Source: Bacteroidaceae bacterium
GTDB taxonomy: Bacteria > Bacteroidota > Bacteroidia > Bacteroidales > Bacteroidaceae
Length of the DNA: 64,000 nt
Direction: 5' to 3'
Assembly (NCBI GenBank): GCA_017461605.1
Contig: JAFTXN010000006.1
Span: forward strand, 62,001-126,000
Shown: in pieces, positions 45,366-54,000 of the stretch
Layout: each line of letters starts with the position of its first letter
Position numbering within the stretch: the stretch's first letter is position 1
Made by a program: the position numbers and the translations under genes
The notes under the pieces: model-generated
What the model was told of the DNA's origin: nothing
The model's database searches: none
What the model saw: only the letters and a program-made list of their open reading frames with translations

Positions 45366-45860
45366 ATGTCAGTACAGCAAAACTCATTTATGGCTCAGGG
45401 AGGCAACAGTCTCCCTGATGCTTCAGAAATGCGCTTCGGCATTGTGGTAGCCGAATGGAACAGCCACATCACTGAGAAATTGCTTCAAGGAGCAGTCGAC
45501 ACACTCCGCAAAAACGGAGTCGGCGAGCACAGCATCACCGTGATGCACGTACCCGGAAGCTTCGAGCTGATCTATGGATGCTCACAGCTGACCAAGCACG
45601 GTTTTGTTGATGCAGTGATTGCCATCGGATGTGTTATCAAGGGCGACACACCACATTTCGATTATATCTGCCAAGGAACAACGAGCGGCCTTGCCATGCT
45701 CAATCAGACAGGCAACATTCCTGTCATCAACGGACTATTGACTGTCAACACAGAAGCACAAGCAGAAGAGCGCAGTGGCGGTTCTGTTGGCAACAAAGGC
45801 GAAGAATTTGCCGCCACAGCGATAAAAATGGTTGACTTCGCTTGGCAATTACAAAAATAA
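45366..45860 (+). CDS. ribH: 6,7-dimethyl-8-ribityllumazine synthase
   Basis: Joins 5-amino-6-ribitylaminouracil with dihydroxybutanone phosphate in riboflavin synthesis, as a 60-mer capsid or pentamers. The 164 residues show the substrate motifs [29 protein letters not shown] with the catalytic His, and a late [14 protein letters not shown] helix. The start at 45366 gives about 20 residues before the first conserved strand, which is usual. It is co-transcribed with the TPR gene. The -33 element of the tRNA-Tyr promoter lies inside its last codons. Confidence 0.95.
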   Translation: MSVQQNSFMAQGGNSLPDASEMRFGIVVAEWNSHITEKLLQGAVDTLRKNGVGEHSITVMHVPGSFELIYGCSQLTKHGFVDAVIAIGCVIKGDTPHFDYICQGTTSGLAMLNQTGNIPVINGLLTVNTEAQAEERSGGSVGNKGEEFAATAIKMVDFAWQLQK

Positions 45861-45872
45861 GGCATACCTTTG
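45842..45872 (+). promoter_or_regulatory. Promoter of tRNA-Tyr
   Basis: TTG at 45842-45844, 20-bp gap, TACCTTTG at 45865-45872. The -33 element lies within the ribH coding region and the -7 directly after its stop. The tRNA begins 15 bases beyond the -7. Confidence 0.8.
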
Positions 45873-45887
45873 CAACACAAATAAGGA

Positions 45888-45970
45888 GGGCAAATACCAG
45901 AGTGGCCAAATGGGGCAGACTGTAAATCTGCTGGCTTACGCCTTCGGTGGTTCGAATCCATCTTTGCCCA
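45888..45970 (+). tRNA. tRNA-Tyr (GTA)
   Basis: An 83-nt class II tRNA. The acceptor stem GGGCAAA pairs with TTTGCCC, discriminator A at 45970. Anticodon arm GCAGA-CTGTAAA-TCTGC with GTA in the loop. A long variable arm and a T arm GGTGG-TTCGAAT-CCATC are present. The 3' CCA is not encoded. It has its own promoter and a strong terminator directly after. Confidence 0.97.
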
Positions 45971-45971
45971 C

Positions 45972-46003
45972 AAGGGAGAATCGGAAACGGTTCTCCCTTT
46001 TTT
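45972..46003 (+). terminator. Terminator of tRNA-Tyr
   Basis: A perfect 9-bp stem AAGGGAGAA / TTCTCCCTT, 10-base loop and T run, starting two bases after the tRNA. Confidence 0.92.
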
Positions 46004-46116
46004 GTATCCGAACTTTGAGCAATCACATATACGACAGACACACTCGCATCAAGCATTCATCTCACGCCGAATACATAGAAGCATGAAATGCAAAAGCAGA
46101 GTGAATTGCGAGAGTC

Positions 46117-46689
46117 TCAGCTTTCGGATTTATCTTCGTTCTCATATTTGCTGAAAGCGTTGGCAGGATATTCCACCTTGATTCTAAAGTATTGAGCCAG
46201 CACTGCCAGATTTGTTTTAATGCCTTCCTCCGAATAAGCAGCATCGGCTACGCCCTCTCCCACTGTTTCCGTTTTCCAACCCAAAGGTGGCAAGGTGAGC
46301 GTGAGATGAAGACGCGTTCTTATGACTCGGTCGCGAAATGCAGGAATGGCAGTATTCAATATGAAATACAGCATTAAGGAGAAAAGCAAACCGCCACCCA
46401 GGAAACTCCACCACGTTGCGTCCATGGTGGGATGCAATAAAAGAGCCACCACCAAGAACAACAGCAGCATGGCCGAAGCACAGAGAGCTATGGAGCGGTA
46501 TAGCTTCTTATCGTAGTATTTCTGCCGGCATCTCCGGCACGTGGGATATTCCACTTCGGCACAGATGTGCTTGTATGGGTCATTGGTGGGAATATAATAA
46601 ACTCTCTTTTGAGCTGCGTCCGGATGCGATATGTCTCCGCAGCAATGGCAGGGCTCGTTTAGCGGTGTGAGAGGAGTAATGCTTATCAT
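46117..46689 (-). CDS. Zinc-ribbon membrane protein of unknown function
   Basis: 190 residues, not assigned to a named family. The N-terminal part has two Cys pairs, CHCCG (14-18) and CRRC (about 51-54), consistent with a treble-clef or zinc-ribbon site in the cytoplasm. A hydrophobic hairpin of two membrane helices follows (about 65-85 and 93-112). The remaining 75 residues form a soluble tail ending in acidic residues. It starts 42 bases after the cyclophilin gene on the same strand and may be co-transcribed with it. Confidence 0.65.
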   Translation of the reverse strand: MISITPLTPLNEPCHCCGDISHPDAAQKRVYYIPTNDPYKHICAEVEYPTCRRCRQKYYDKKLYRSIALCASAMLLLFLVVALLLHPTMDATWWSFLGGGLLFSLMLYFILNTAIPAFRDRVIRTRLHLTLTLPPLGWKTETVGEGVADAAYSEEGIKTNLAVLAQYFRIKVEYPANAFSKYENEDKSES

Positions 46690-46731
46690 GGTGTTTATTC
46701 TTTACTCAGGCACTTATTTTTTCATCTGACC

Positions 46732-47475
46732 TTATTCAACAATGGTCTTGATGATACGCACATCATCTTTGGGACGGTCGCCGCGCTGGGTCGGGGTATT
46801 CTGAATTTGCTCCACAACATCAAGCCCCATCTCCACTTCTCCGAAAACTGTGTAGTCGCCATCCAAGAAAGGGGTTCCGCCGATTGTGGCATACGTCTCA
46901 GCCTGCTCGTCGGTGAAACGACATCCGCCTTTTTCCTTAGCTTGTCGCTTGGCCATATCGGCCAACTGCTCTTGAAGCGCCATTAATCCGGCTTGATCGC
47001 GATTGCGGCGTAGCGTCATGATTTCGGAACGTCGCTCGGCTGCCAAAGATTGGAAAATCTGCTGCACTTGCTGCATTTCACGCTGCTTCTCCAGTTGTCG
47101 AAGTTCGGACGAGCGATAAGTTTTTCCCCATACAATGTAGAACTGACTGCCACTGCTCTCTTTCTGCGGATTAACCTCGTCACCGAGACGCGCCGCACTC
47201 AGTGCGCCTCGTTTGTGTATGAAGCGACTTGCATCAATCTCGGCCGGCACGGTGTAGCCCGGCCCGCCACTTCCAAGCGCTTTTCCGATGGGTGCACCCT
47301 TGCTATCAGGGTCTCCACCTTGTATCATAAAATCCTTAATCACACGGTGGAACAATGTGCCATCATAGAAACCTTCAGCAACAAGCTTCAAGAAGTTATC
47401 ACGATGTCGGGGTGTCTCATCATACAGGCGAACAACGATTTCGCCCATGGTTGTTGCTATTCTTACTTTTGCCAT
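46732..47475 (-). CDS. Cyclophilin-type peptidyl-prolyl isomerase with coiled-coil insertion
   Basis: 247 residues, no signal peptide, so cytoplasmic. The cyclophilin core is clear: NFLKLVAEGFYDGTLFHRVIKDFMIQGGDP near the N-terminus, SSGSQFYIVWG in the middle, and FLDGDYTVFGEVEMGLDVVEQI at the end. Between the Gln-Phe-Tyr-Ile motif and the last part, about 65 residues (about 118-185) form a charged, Gln/Arg/Glu-rich helical insertion absent from compact bacterial cyclophilins. The family is involved in protein folding. A TACATTTG element (47506-47513, minus) lies just upstream. Confidence 0.9.
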   Translation of the reverse strand: MAKVRIATTMGEIVVRLYDETPRHRDNFLKLVAEGFYDGTLFHRVIKDFMIQGGDPDSKGAPIGKALGSGGPGYTVPAEIDASRFIHKRGALSAARLGDEVNPQKESSGSQFYIVWGKTYRSSELRQLEKQREMQQVQQIFQSLAAERRSEIMTLRRNRDQAGLMALQEQLADMAKRQAKEKGGCRFTDEQAETYATIGGTPFLDGDYTVFGEVEMGLDVVEQIQNTPTQRGDRPKDDVRIIKTIVE

Positions 47476-47505
47476 ATCGATTTGTTCTTAAAGAGTATTT
47501 GTGCA

Positions 47506-47513
47506 CAAATGTA
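47506..47513 (-). promoter_or_regulatory. -7 element of the cyclophilin gene
   Basis: TACATTTG on the minus strand, 31 bases before the start codon. The nearest upstream TTG leaves 24 bp. Confidence 0.5.
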
Positions 47514-47613
47514 ATGAAAGACTGGCGTAAAGTGGGACAATAATGTTGTGAATTTCGCAAAAACATTCCTGAAGTGTTTCCAGAAATTATTACCCTTGAA
47601 GGAGTAAACATGC

Positions 47614-47644
47614 TTGTCCCTATTTCAAAATTGATTTATCTTTG
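47614..47644 (+). promoter_or_regulatory. Promoter of the ZIP transporter gene
   Basis: TTG at 47614-47616, 20-bp gap, TATCTTTG at 47637-47644. This gives a leader of about 30 bases before the start at 47683. Confidence 0.75.
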
Positions 47645-47682
47645 CGCAAAATGCTATCTTCAACAACTAATAAAGAAGACTC

Positions 47683-48441
47683 ATGACACAAGTATGGCTT
47701 AGTGCCGCCGGTTTGTGCGGTGCAACACTCATAGGAACGGGCATCGGTTTTGTCATCAAACAGTTGCCTCACAGATGGAACGACACCGTAATGGGATTTT
47801 GTGCCGGCGTGATGCTGGCTGCCGCCGTGCTGGGGCTGATTGTTCCGGCCTCCGAACAAGCGGGTCATGATGGTTGGTGGATTGTGGCCGGTGGCGTGAT
47901 GGCAGGTGCGCTGTTGCTGAACCTGCTCGACCACATCACTCCACACCTGCACCACCTCACAGGACTTGATCCCGAGACTCATGCCAACAATGCCACTCTC
48001 AATCGCATTCTGCTGTTCGTGATGGCTATAGCACTGCACAAGCTCCCCGAAGGCATTGCCGCCGGAGTGGGATTTAACGCAGCCGACACTTCGGATGCAT
48101 GGACGGTGACCGTGGGCATATCGCTACAAAACGTGCCGGAGGGCATGGTTGTGATAGCTCCGCTTCTGCTGGCCGGTGTGAGCCGGTGGCGCACTGTGTG
48201 CATTTCTTTGGCCATTGCACTGCTGGAAGTGGTGGGTGTATGGCTGGGCTATGCTTTGGGCAGTCTATCAGCTGTGTTCCTACCGGCCATGTTGGCCTTT
48301 GCCGGCGGTGCGATGCTCTATGTGGTCAGCGATGAAATGATTCCGGAAACCCACGCTCATGGCTATCAGAAGCAAGCCACCTATGCCTTGTTGGTGGGAT
48401 TTCTCACCCTGCTTTTTGTAGAACAAATGTTTGCAGCGTAA
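47683..48441 (+). CDS. ZIP-family divalent metal transporter
   Basis: An inner-membrane importer of zinc or other divalent metals. 252 residues with about eight helices. The signature helices are present: ALHKLPEGIAAGVGF (about 122-136; His and Glu as metal ligands) and SLQNVPEGMVV (about 147-157; Asn/Pro/Glu in place of the second His). A His-rich loop with HITPHLHHL (about 84-92) lies between helices three and four, as usual. The family branch looks like GufA/ZupT. It stands alone with its own promoter; no Zur-type operator was recognised. Confidence 0.92.
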   Translation: MTQVWLSAAGLCGATLIGTGIGFVIKQLPHRWNDTVMGFCAGVMLAAAVLGLIVPASEQAGHDGWWIVAGGVMAGALLLNLLDHITPHLHHLTGLDPETHANNATLNRILLFVMAIALHKLPEGIAAGVGFNAADTSDAWTVTVGISLQNVPEGMVVIAPLLLAGVSRWRTVCISLAIALLEVVGVWLGYALGSLSAVFLPAMLAFAGGAMLYVVSDEMIPETHAHGYQKQATYALLVGFLTLLFVEQMFAA

Positions 48442-48516
48442 AATATCTTTCCTCCTCCAATACTAAGTTTTCTCGTACGTAGAAATCGGACTTGAGAACA
48501 CAAAAGCACTACCAGT

Positions 48517-48543
48517 AAAGCCGGACATGAGTTCGGCTTTTTC
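48517..48543 (+). terminator. Terminator of the ZIP gene
   Basis: A 9-bp stem AAAGCCGGA / TTCGGCTTT with one G-U pair, followed by T residues. Confidence 0.7.
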
Positions 48544-48585
48544 GTTGAACTGATTTCAGTTTCCCCTGAACGGTTTTAGCAATTT

Positions 48586-48642
48586 TGCCAAGGCTTGCCA
48601 CTATTTTGGCAAGGCCTGCCACTTTTTTGGCAAGGCTTGCCA
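48586..48642. repeat. 21-bp-period array (locus 6): palindromic GGCAAGGCCTGCC units
   Basis: TGCCAAGGCTTGCCA at 48586, TGGCAAGGCCTGCCA at 48607 and TGGCAAGGCTTGCCA at 48628, exactly 21 bp apart with T-rich spacers. It is the same word family as locus 2, 34 kb away. It also lies between convergent genes. Confidence 0.88.
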
Positions 48643-48705
48643 GTAACTATATCAGAGCCGGAAAATTTTCAAGAAACCTGCATCTTTTCTTCTCGCCCAA
48701 AGAAA

Positions 48706-48741
48706 AAAATAAAGCGAGCCACCCACACGTGGGTAGCTCGC
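48706..48741 (-). terminator. Terminator of the RND/lpxA-like operon
   Basis: On the minus strand, GCGAGCTACCC pairs with GGGTGGCTCGC with one mismatch and is followed by TTTATTTTTTT. Confidence 0.85.
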
Positions 48742-48773
48742 AGATAGATAATAACATCGTTGCAGAGAGAAGT

Positions 48774-49559
48774 TTATTCTTCTTTCAAATGGCGCACGAT
48801 GCCTTGTTTGGTATTCTTGATGAAGGTGAGAATGTTTTCGATCTCCTCACTCATCGGAATCTGCTCGGGAATTTTGATCACAGCATCTTCGAGTGAGAAG
48901 TTTCCGGTGTAGATGAGACGGTAAGTGTTGGCAATGTGGCGCAACACGCGATCGGACATACCCATCTTCTTCAGCACCACAGCATTGACGCCATGGTAAG
49001 TGGCAGGATTTCCACCGAGGATAACGTAGGGCGGAATGTCCTTCTGCACACGGCAACCGCTCTGCACAAGACTGCAACGGCCCACACGAACTTTCTGCTG
49101 GATTACCACATCGCTGCTCTGGATGGAACAATCTTCGATCTCGCTTTCGCCGGCCACAATCACGCCGATGCCCAAAATACACTTGTTGTGTATCAGCACG
49201 TCGTGGCAAATGTGCACTTGGTCCATCAGGAAGTTGTCATCTCCGATAATGGTAGCTTTACCCTCATAGGTGCTTCCTGCGATTACCACATTCTCACGGA
49301 TACGGTTGTTGTTGCCGATAATGACGTGTGTCTTGTCACCCTCGACAAAGTGGAAATCCTGGGGAGTAGCTCCAATCACCGTGTTCTGATACACAATGTT
49401 GTCGCTACCCATTGTGGTTCCGTTGAGAATGCTCACATGGGGATGAATCACACAGTTGTCGCCAATCACCACATCGTCCTCGATGTATGCAAAAGGTTTC
49501 ACTTCGACGTTGTTACCGAGCTTTGCGCCCGGAGCAACATAAGCTAAAGGACTTATCAT
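48774..49559 (-). CDS. lpxA: Divergent LpxA-family acyl-ACP--UDP-GlcNAc O-acyltransferase
   Basis: 261 residues forming a left-handed beta-helix of hexapeptide repeats (about 1-185) and a C-terminal helical part. The family enzyme starts lipid A synthesis by acylating UDP-GlcNAc at O-3. The catalytic His region is VHICHDVLIHNKC, but the usual NAxxxAGH-type segment after it reads GIGVIVAGESEIEDC, so it is a divergent member. lpxA genes in this phylum normally sit beside lpxD and lpxC/fabZ; none are here. It may be a second LpxA-like enzyme with another acyl or sugar substrate. The ATG at 49559 begins the family's usual MISPLAYV. It follows the efflux outer-membrane gene by 40 bases. Confidence 0.75.
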   Translation of the reverse strand: MISPLAYVAPGAKLGNNVEVKPFAYIEDDVVIGDNCVIHPHVSILNGTTMGSDNIVYQNTVIGATPQDFHFVEGDKTHVIIGNNNRIRENVVIAGSTYEGKATIIGDDNFLMDQVHICHDVLIHNKCILGIGVIVAGESEIEDCSIQSSDVVIQQKVRVGRCSLVQSGCRVQKDIPPYVILGGNPATYHGVNAVVLKKMGMSDRVLRHIANTYRLIYTGNFSLEDAVIKIPEQIPMSEEIENILTFIKNTKQGIVRHLKEE

Positions 49560-49599
49560 AGTGTTTCTTTGATTTTGAATTATTAGGGAAAGCTTCTTC

Positions 49600-50991
49600 T
49601 TACTCACGTCCGCCGCCCAAAGCCTTGTAGAGGTTGATGCCGGCCTGCAACTTGCTATAGCGATCGTTGATGAGCGCAAGTTGTGCAGAGAGCAAGCTCT
49701 GCTGTGCAGTGAGTGTTTCGAGATAAGATGTAGTGTTGGTGTGCAGAAACAATTCGTTCACATTGGCCAAAGTCTGCTCCAACTGACGAACTTCGCGCTC
49801 ACGCAACTGCAAGCATTCGTTGGCTGTGTGATAGCTGCTCAAAGCATTGCTCACCTCCTGCCCTGCGATGAGCAGACGCTCACGGAAGTCGAGTTCGGCT
49901 GCTTCATAGTCGAGCTTCGCAATCTTCAGCTGTGCACGCAATTGGCCATTGGCAAAGATGGGCTGCACAACGGATGCCACAGCCGAGGCAATGATTTTGC
50001 CGGGGTTCAAGATGAGTCCGCCTGCACTATTGGTCCACACACCGTTTCCGGTGATGTTCAGGCTGGGATAGAAAGCCGAACGAGCGATGTTTACACCGTA
50101 GAACTGACTGGCAAGAGCGAGTTCAGCCACGCGCACATCGGGACGATTGGTCAGCAGTTGCACCGGAATACCGGCCGAAAGTTGCTGGGGGAATTCGTTG
50201 GAAGCGAACGAACCGCGCTCGATGGTATGGGGAGTTTCGTCAAGCAGAACGCAGAGTGCGTTTTCCACTTCACGAATGCTGCTCTCCAACTGAGGCACAG
50301 AGGCCTGAAGCTCGATGTAATTGGCACGTGCCTGTCCGACAGCTGCCTCATTCACCATACCGGCTTCTTTCATGGCTTCCATCACCTCTACATTGCGCTT
50401 CCAGATAGCCAAAGTAGAGTGTGTGGTTTTCAGCTGTTCGTCCAGCATCTCAAGCGTGTAGTACATATTGGCCACACCACTAATAATAGCAGTCTGCGTG
50501 GCTTGTTTCACAGCATGCATCTGGAGCAGGCTGACCTGAGCTTGCTTCTTCGTATTGCGCAGCGAACCCATCGAACCCAAATTCCAGGAAACAGAGAGAG
50601 GTACAGAGTAAGTCTGCGAAGCCTTACCAAAATCGAACGAAGAAATAGTGCCTTGCGGAGCAAAAGCAATGGAAGGGATATAAGCAAGCTTAGCAACCTT
50701 CAGTCCGGCTTCTACTTTCTGAATGTTGTATTCAGCCTTCTTCATATCGATATTATTGACCAACGCTTTCTCTATCAGTGTCTGCAATTGCGGATCTGTG
50801 AACACTTCACGCCAAGGCATACAGCCAAAGTTGGTGGTATCGGCAGCCGAAAGCGCAGCCTCCTGGCTGAGGGTATCGCGATAGAGCCCCTCCACATTGG
50901 CAAGCCCCTCGGGACGCTCGTAATTCTTGTATAGGTTACAGCCGGCCAACAATGAGCAGGCTCCTATAATATATAATATGTGTCTCTTCAT
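49600..50991 (-). CDS. RND efflux outer-membrane lipoprotein (OprM/NodT family)
   Basis: The trimeric outer-membrane channel of a tripartite efflux pump. The 463 residues have a lipoprotein signal with lipobox LLAGC (Cys18), two outer-membrane efflux repeats (about 50-250 and 255-455) and the long alpha-helical coiled segments that form the periplasmic tunnel. The TNRPDVRVAELALASQFYGVNIARSAFYPSLN segment is a family hallmark. It is encoded third in the operon, about 80 bases after the inner-membrane pump gene, which fits the usual MFP-RND-OMF order. The substrate cannot be inferred. Confidence 0.92.
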   Translation of the reverse strand: MKRHILYIIGACSLLAGCNLYKNYERPEGLANVEGLYRDTLSQEAALSAADTTNFGCMPWREVFTDPQLQTLIEKALVNNIDMKKAEYNIQKVEAGLKVAKLAYIPSIAFAPQGTISSFDFGKASQTYSVPLSVSWNLGSMGSLRNTKKQAQVSLLQMHAVKQATQTAIISGVANMYYTLEMLDEQLKTTHSTLAIWKRNVEVMEAMKEAGMVNEAAVGQARANYIELQASVPQLESSIREVENALCVLLDETPHTIERGSFASNEFPQQLSAGIPVQLLTNRPDVRVAELALASQFYGVNIARSAFYPSLNITGNGVWTNSAGGLILNPGKIIASAVASVVQPIFANGQLRAQLKIAKLDYEAAELDFRERLLIAGQEVSNALSSYHTANECLQLREREVRQLEQTLANVNELFLHTNTTSYLETLTAQQSLLSAQLALINDRYSKLQAGINLYKALGGGRE

Positions 50992-51069
50992 TTTTGATGT
51001 TTATGAAATTATAGTGAAATCATCGGGCCGAGAGCTGCCGTTTTGCAACTCCCGAGCTCGACAACTATC

Positions 51070-54000
51070 TTACTTACTATACTGCTCGATATCGGACATG
51101 GCATCTGCATTGTTGATGTCCTCCCATTCCATCGGCTTGATCTTCTCTTGCAAATACTGGAAGATAACAAACAATGCCGGGATGATGAATATCTGGAACA
51201 GCATACCGATAAGCATACCACCAATGGCCGTCGTTCCGAGCGAACGGTTACCATTAGCACCTACACCGAAAGCAAACATCAACGGCAACAGACCGATAAT
51301 CATAGCCAACGATGTCATCAAGATAGGACGCAGACGAGCACCGGCACCCAACACGGCTGCCCACGTGATGCTCATACCCATCTTGCGACGCTCAAGCGCA
51401 AATTCCACAATAAGGATAGCGTTCTTGGCCAACAAACCAATCAACATAATCAAGGCAATCTGCACGTAGATATTGTTTGCGGCTTCACCAAAGATGGGAA
51501 CAATGCTGTTGAGACCGCCCATACCCCAAATGAAGAGGAACGAACCAAGCAGACCGAAGGGCACAGAAAGCAGTACGCCCAAGGGGAGAATGTAGCTCTC
51601 GTATTGCGCAGAAAGCAGGAGGTAGATGAACACGAAGCAAAGGAGGAACACGTAAGCTGTGGTGCTTCCGCTACTTTGGCTTTCCTCACGCGTTGTACCC
51701 GAATACTCGAACGAATAACCCTGCGGCAGATGCTGAGCAGCTACTTCGTTGATTGCTTGAATGGCCTGACCGGAGGTGTAACCGCTGGCCGGATTACCAT
51801 TCACCGCAATTGAGGTGTACATATTGAAGCGAGTGATGTTGTCGGGGCCAAACGAAGGAGTAATAGTCACAAACTCAGTGATGGGAGCCATCTCTCCCTT
51901 GGAGTTTCTTACCTTAATCTTGTACAGACTCTCATAGTTGGTACGGTCGCTCGGTTCTCCCTGCACCATCACACGATAGAGCTTACCGAAACGGTTGAAG
52001 TTGGACGAGTACAAACCACCATAGTAACCCTGCAAAGTGGCGAGCACATCTCCCGGAGAAATACCTGCACGCTTACACTTTGCTGCATCTATGTCGATGA
52101 GATATTCCGGGAAGTTGGGGTTAAATGTTGTCTGCGCAGACTCGATTTCAGGACGCTTCTTGAGCTCGTCCAAGAAGTTTTGCGAAACTTCATTGAAGTG
52201 GTTGATATCGCCACCGGTACGGTCTTGCAAGTTAAAAGTAAAACCGTTTGTTACACCATAACCCGGAATCATTGGCGGTTGGAAGAACAACACCTGAGCA
52301 TCCTTGAAGACATCGCGCGAACGCAAGTATAGGTTGGCAAATACCACCGTAGAACTTTCCTTCATGCCGCGCTCTTCCCAATCCTTCAATTTGACGATGA
52401 ACGAACCATAGGAAGGACCTTGTCCACCAATGAAGCTGTAACCGGAAATCATAGTAGAACTTTGCACAGCAGGTACTGAACGAACCAAGCTATCCACACG
52501 ATTGAGCATGGCCTCGGTCTTGTCCTGCGAAGTGCCGGGGGGCATCGTTACGACACCCATGATGGTACCGGTATCTTCAGCGGGCACGAGAGCAGTCGGG
52601 GTGATGCTCATCAGAGCCACCAGACCGGCAATGCTACACAGAACGATGATGATCGTCAGCACCGGACGTTGAATGAATTTAAGCACCGCCTTCTTATACT
52701 TCTTCACCATGTTATCGAAGAAGTTGTTGAAGGCATTTTTGAACTTGCGGGTGGAAAGTCCCATCAAAGCCAGGATGCTAATCACAATCAACACGGAGGT
52801 TATCACCGGATGTTCCTCGATGCTGAACAGACCGGCAATCATGCCGATGATGGCAATACATATAAATAATATAGTGATGGTCGGATGCAGGAACTTACCG
52901 ATGGATTCGACATACTTCTGCACCATGTTCTGGCGGGCAGCCTGGAAAGCCACGCCCATACGCTCCTTCAACGTAGAATCGGTGTGGTGAGGCTTCAGCA
53001 GGATGGCACACAAGGCCGGCGAGAGGGTCAAAGCGTTGACAGCAGAGAAGGCAATTGCAATGGCCATGGTGATACCAAACTGACGGTAGAACGTACCACT
53101 CGTACCGCTCATGAAACTCACCGGAATGAACACGGCCATCATCACAAGTGTGATCGAAACGATGGCACCGCCCAATTCGCGCATGGCATCAATAGAAGCC
53201 TTTTTCGCCGAAGTATATCCTTGGTCAAGCTTGGCATGCACACCTTCCACCACCACAATGGCGTCGTCCACCACAATGGCAATGGCCAACACCATCGCCG
53301 AGAGGGTCAACAGGTTGAGCGAGAAGCCAATCATGTTGAGCGCAAAGAAAGTACCGATAAGCGCCACAGGAATGGCGATGGCGGGAATGATGGTGGAGCG
53401 CATGTCCTGCAAGAAGATGAACACCACGACGAACACAAGGATAAACGCCTCGATAAGTGTTTTCACCACCTCATGAATAGAGGCGAACAGGAAGTCGTTC
53501 ACATTTTGTGCCACATTGATATCCAAACCTTCGGGCAGGTCTTTCTTACACTCTTCGAGGAGTGCTTCGATGTCCAACACAATTTGCGTAGCATTCGAAC
53601 CTGCTGTTTGCATCACGATGGCAGATACGGCATTGTTACCATTCACCTTACCGGCAAACGAGTATACCATTCGGCCAAGCTCCACACGAGCCACGTCCTT
53701 CACACGCAACACAGTTCCGTCCGCATTAGAGCGAATCACGAGGTTCTCAAACTGAGTGGGCTCCTGCAAACGACCGCGATAGCGAAGTGTGTACTGGAAT
53801 GTCTGGTTCTCGCGTTCACCGATACTACCCGGAGCGGCTTCAATGTTTTGCTCAGCCAGGACACCTGCGATGTCGGTCGGCACGAGTCCATACTCAGCCA
53901 TCTTTTCCGGATCGAGCCAGATACGCATTGAATAGTCGGCACCCATCACCATGGCATCACCCACGCCCTTCACACGCTGAATCTGCGGAATGATGTTAAT

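Larger units (their letters stand above)
48442..48773. other. Convergent intergenic region ZIP gene/lpxA-like gene
   Basis: 332 bases holding a plus-strand terminator (48517-48543), the 21-bp-period array at 48586-48642, and a minus-strand terminator (48706-48741). No gene is seen. Confidence 0.65.
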
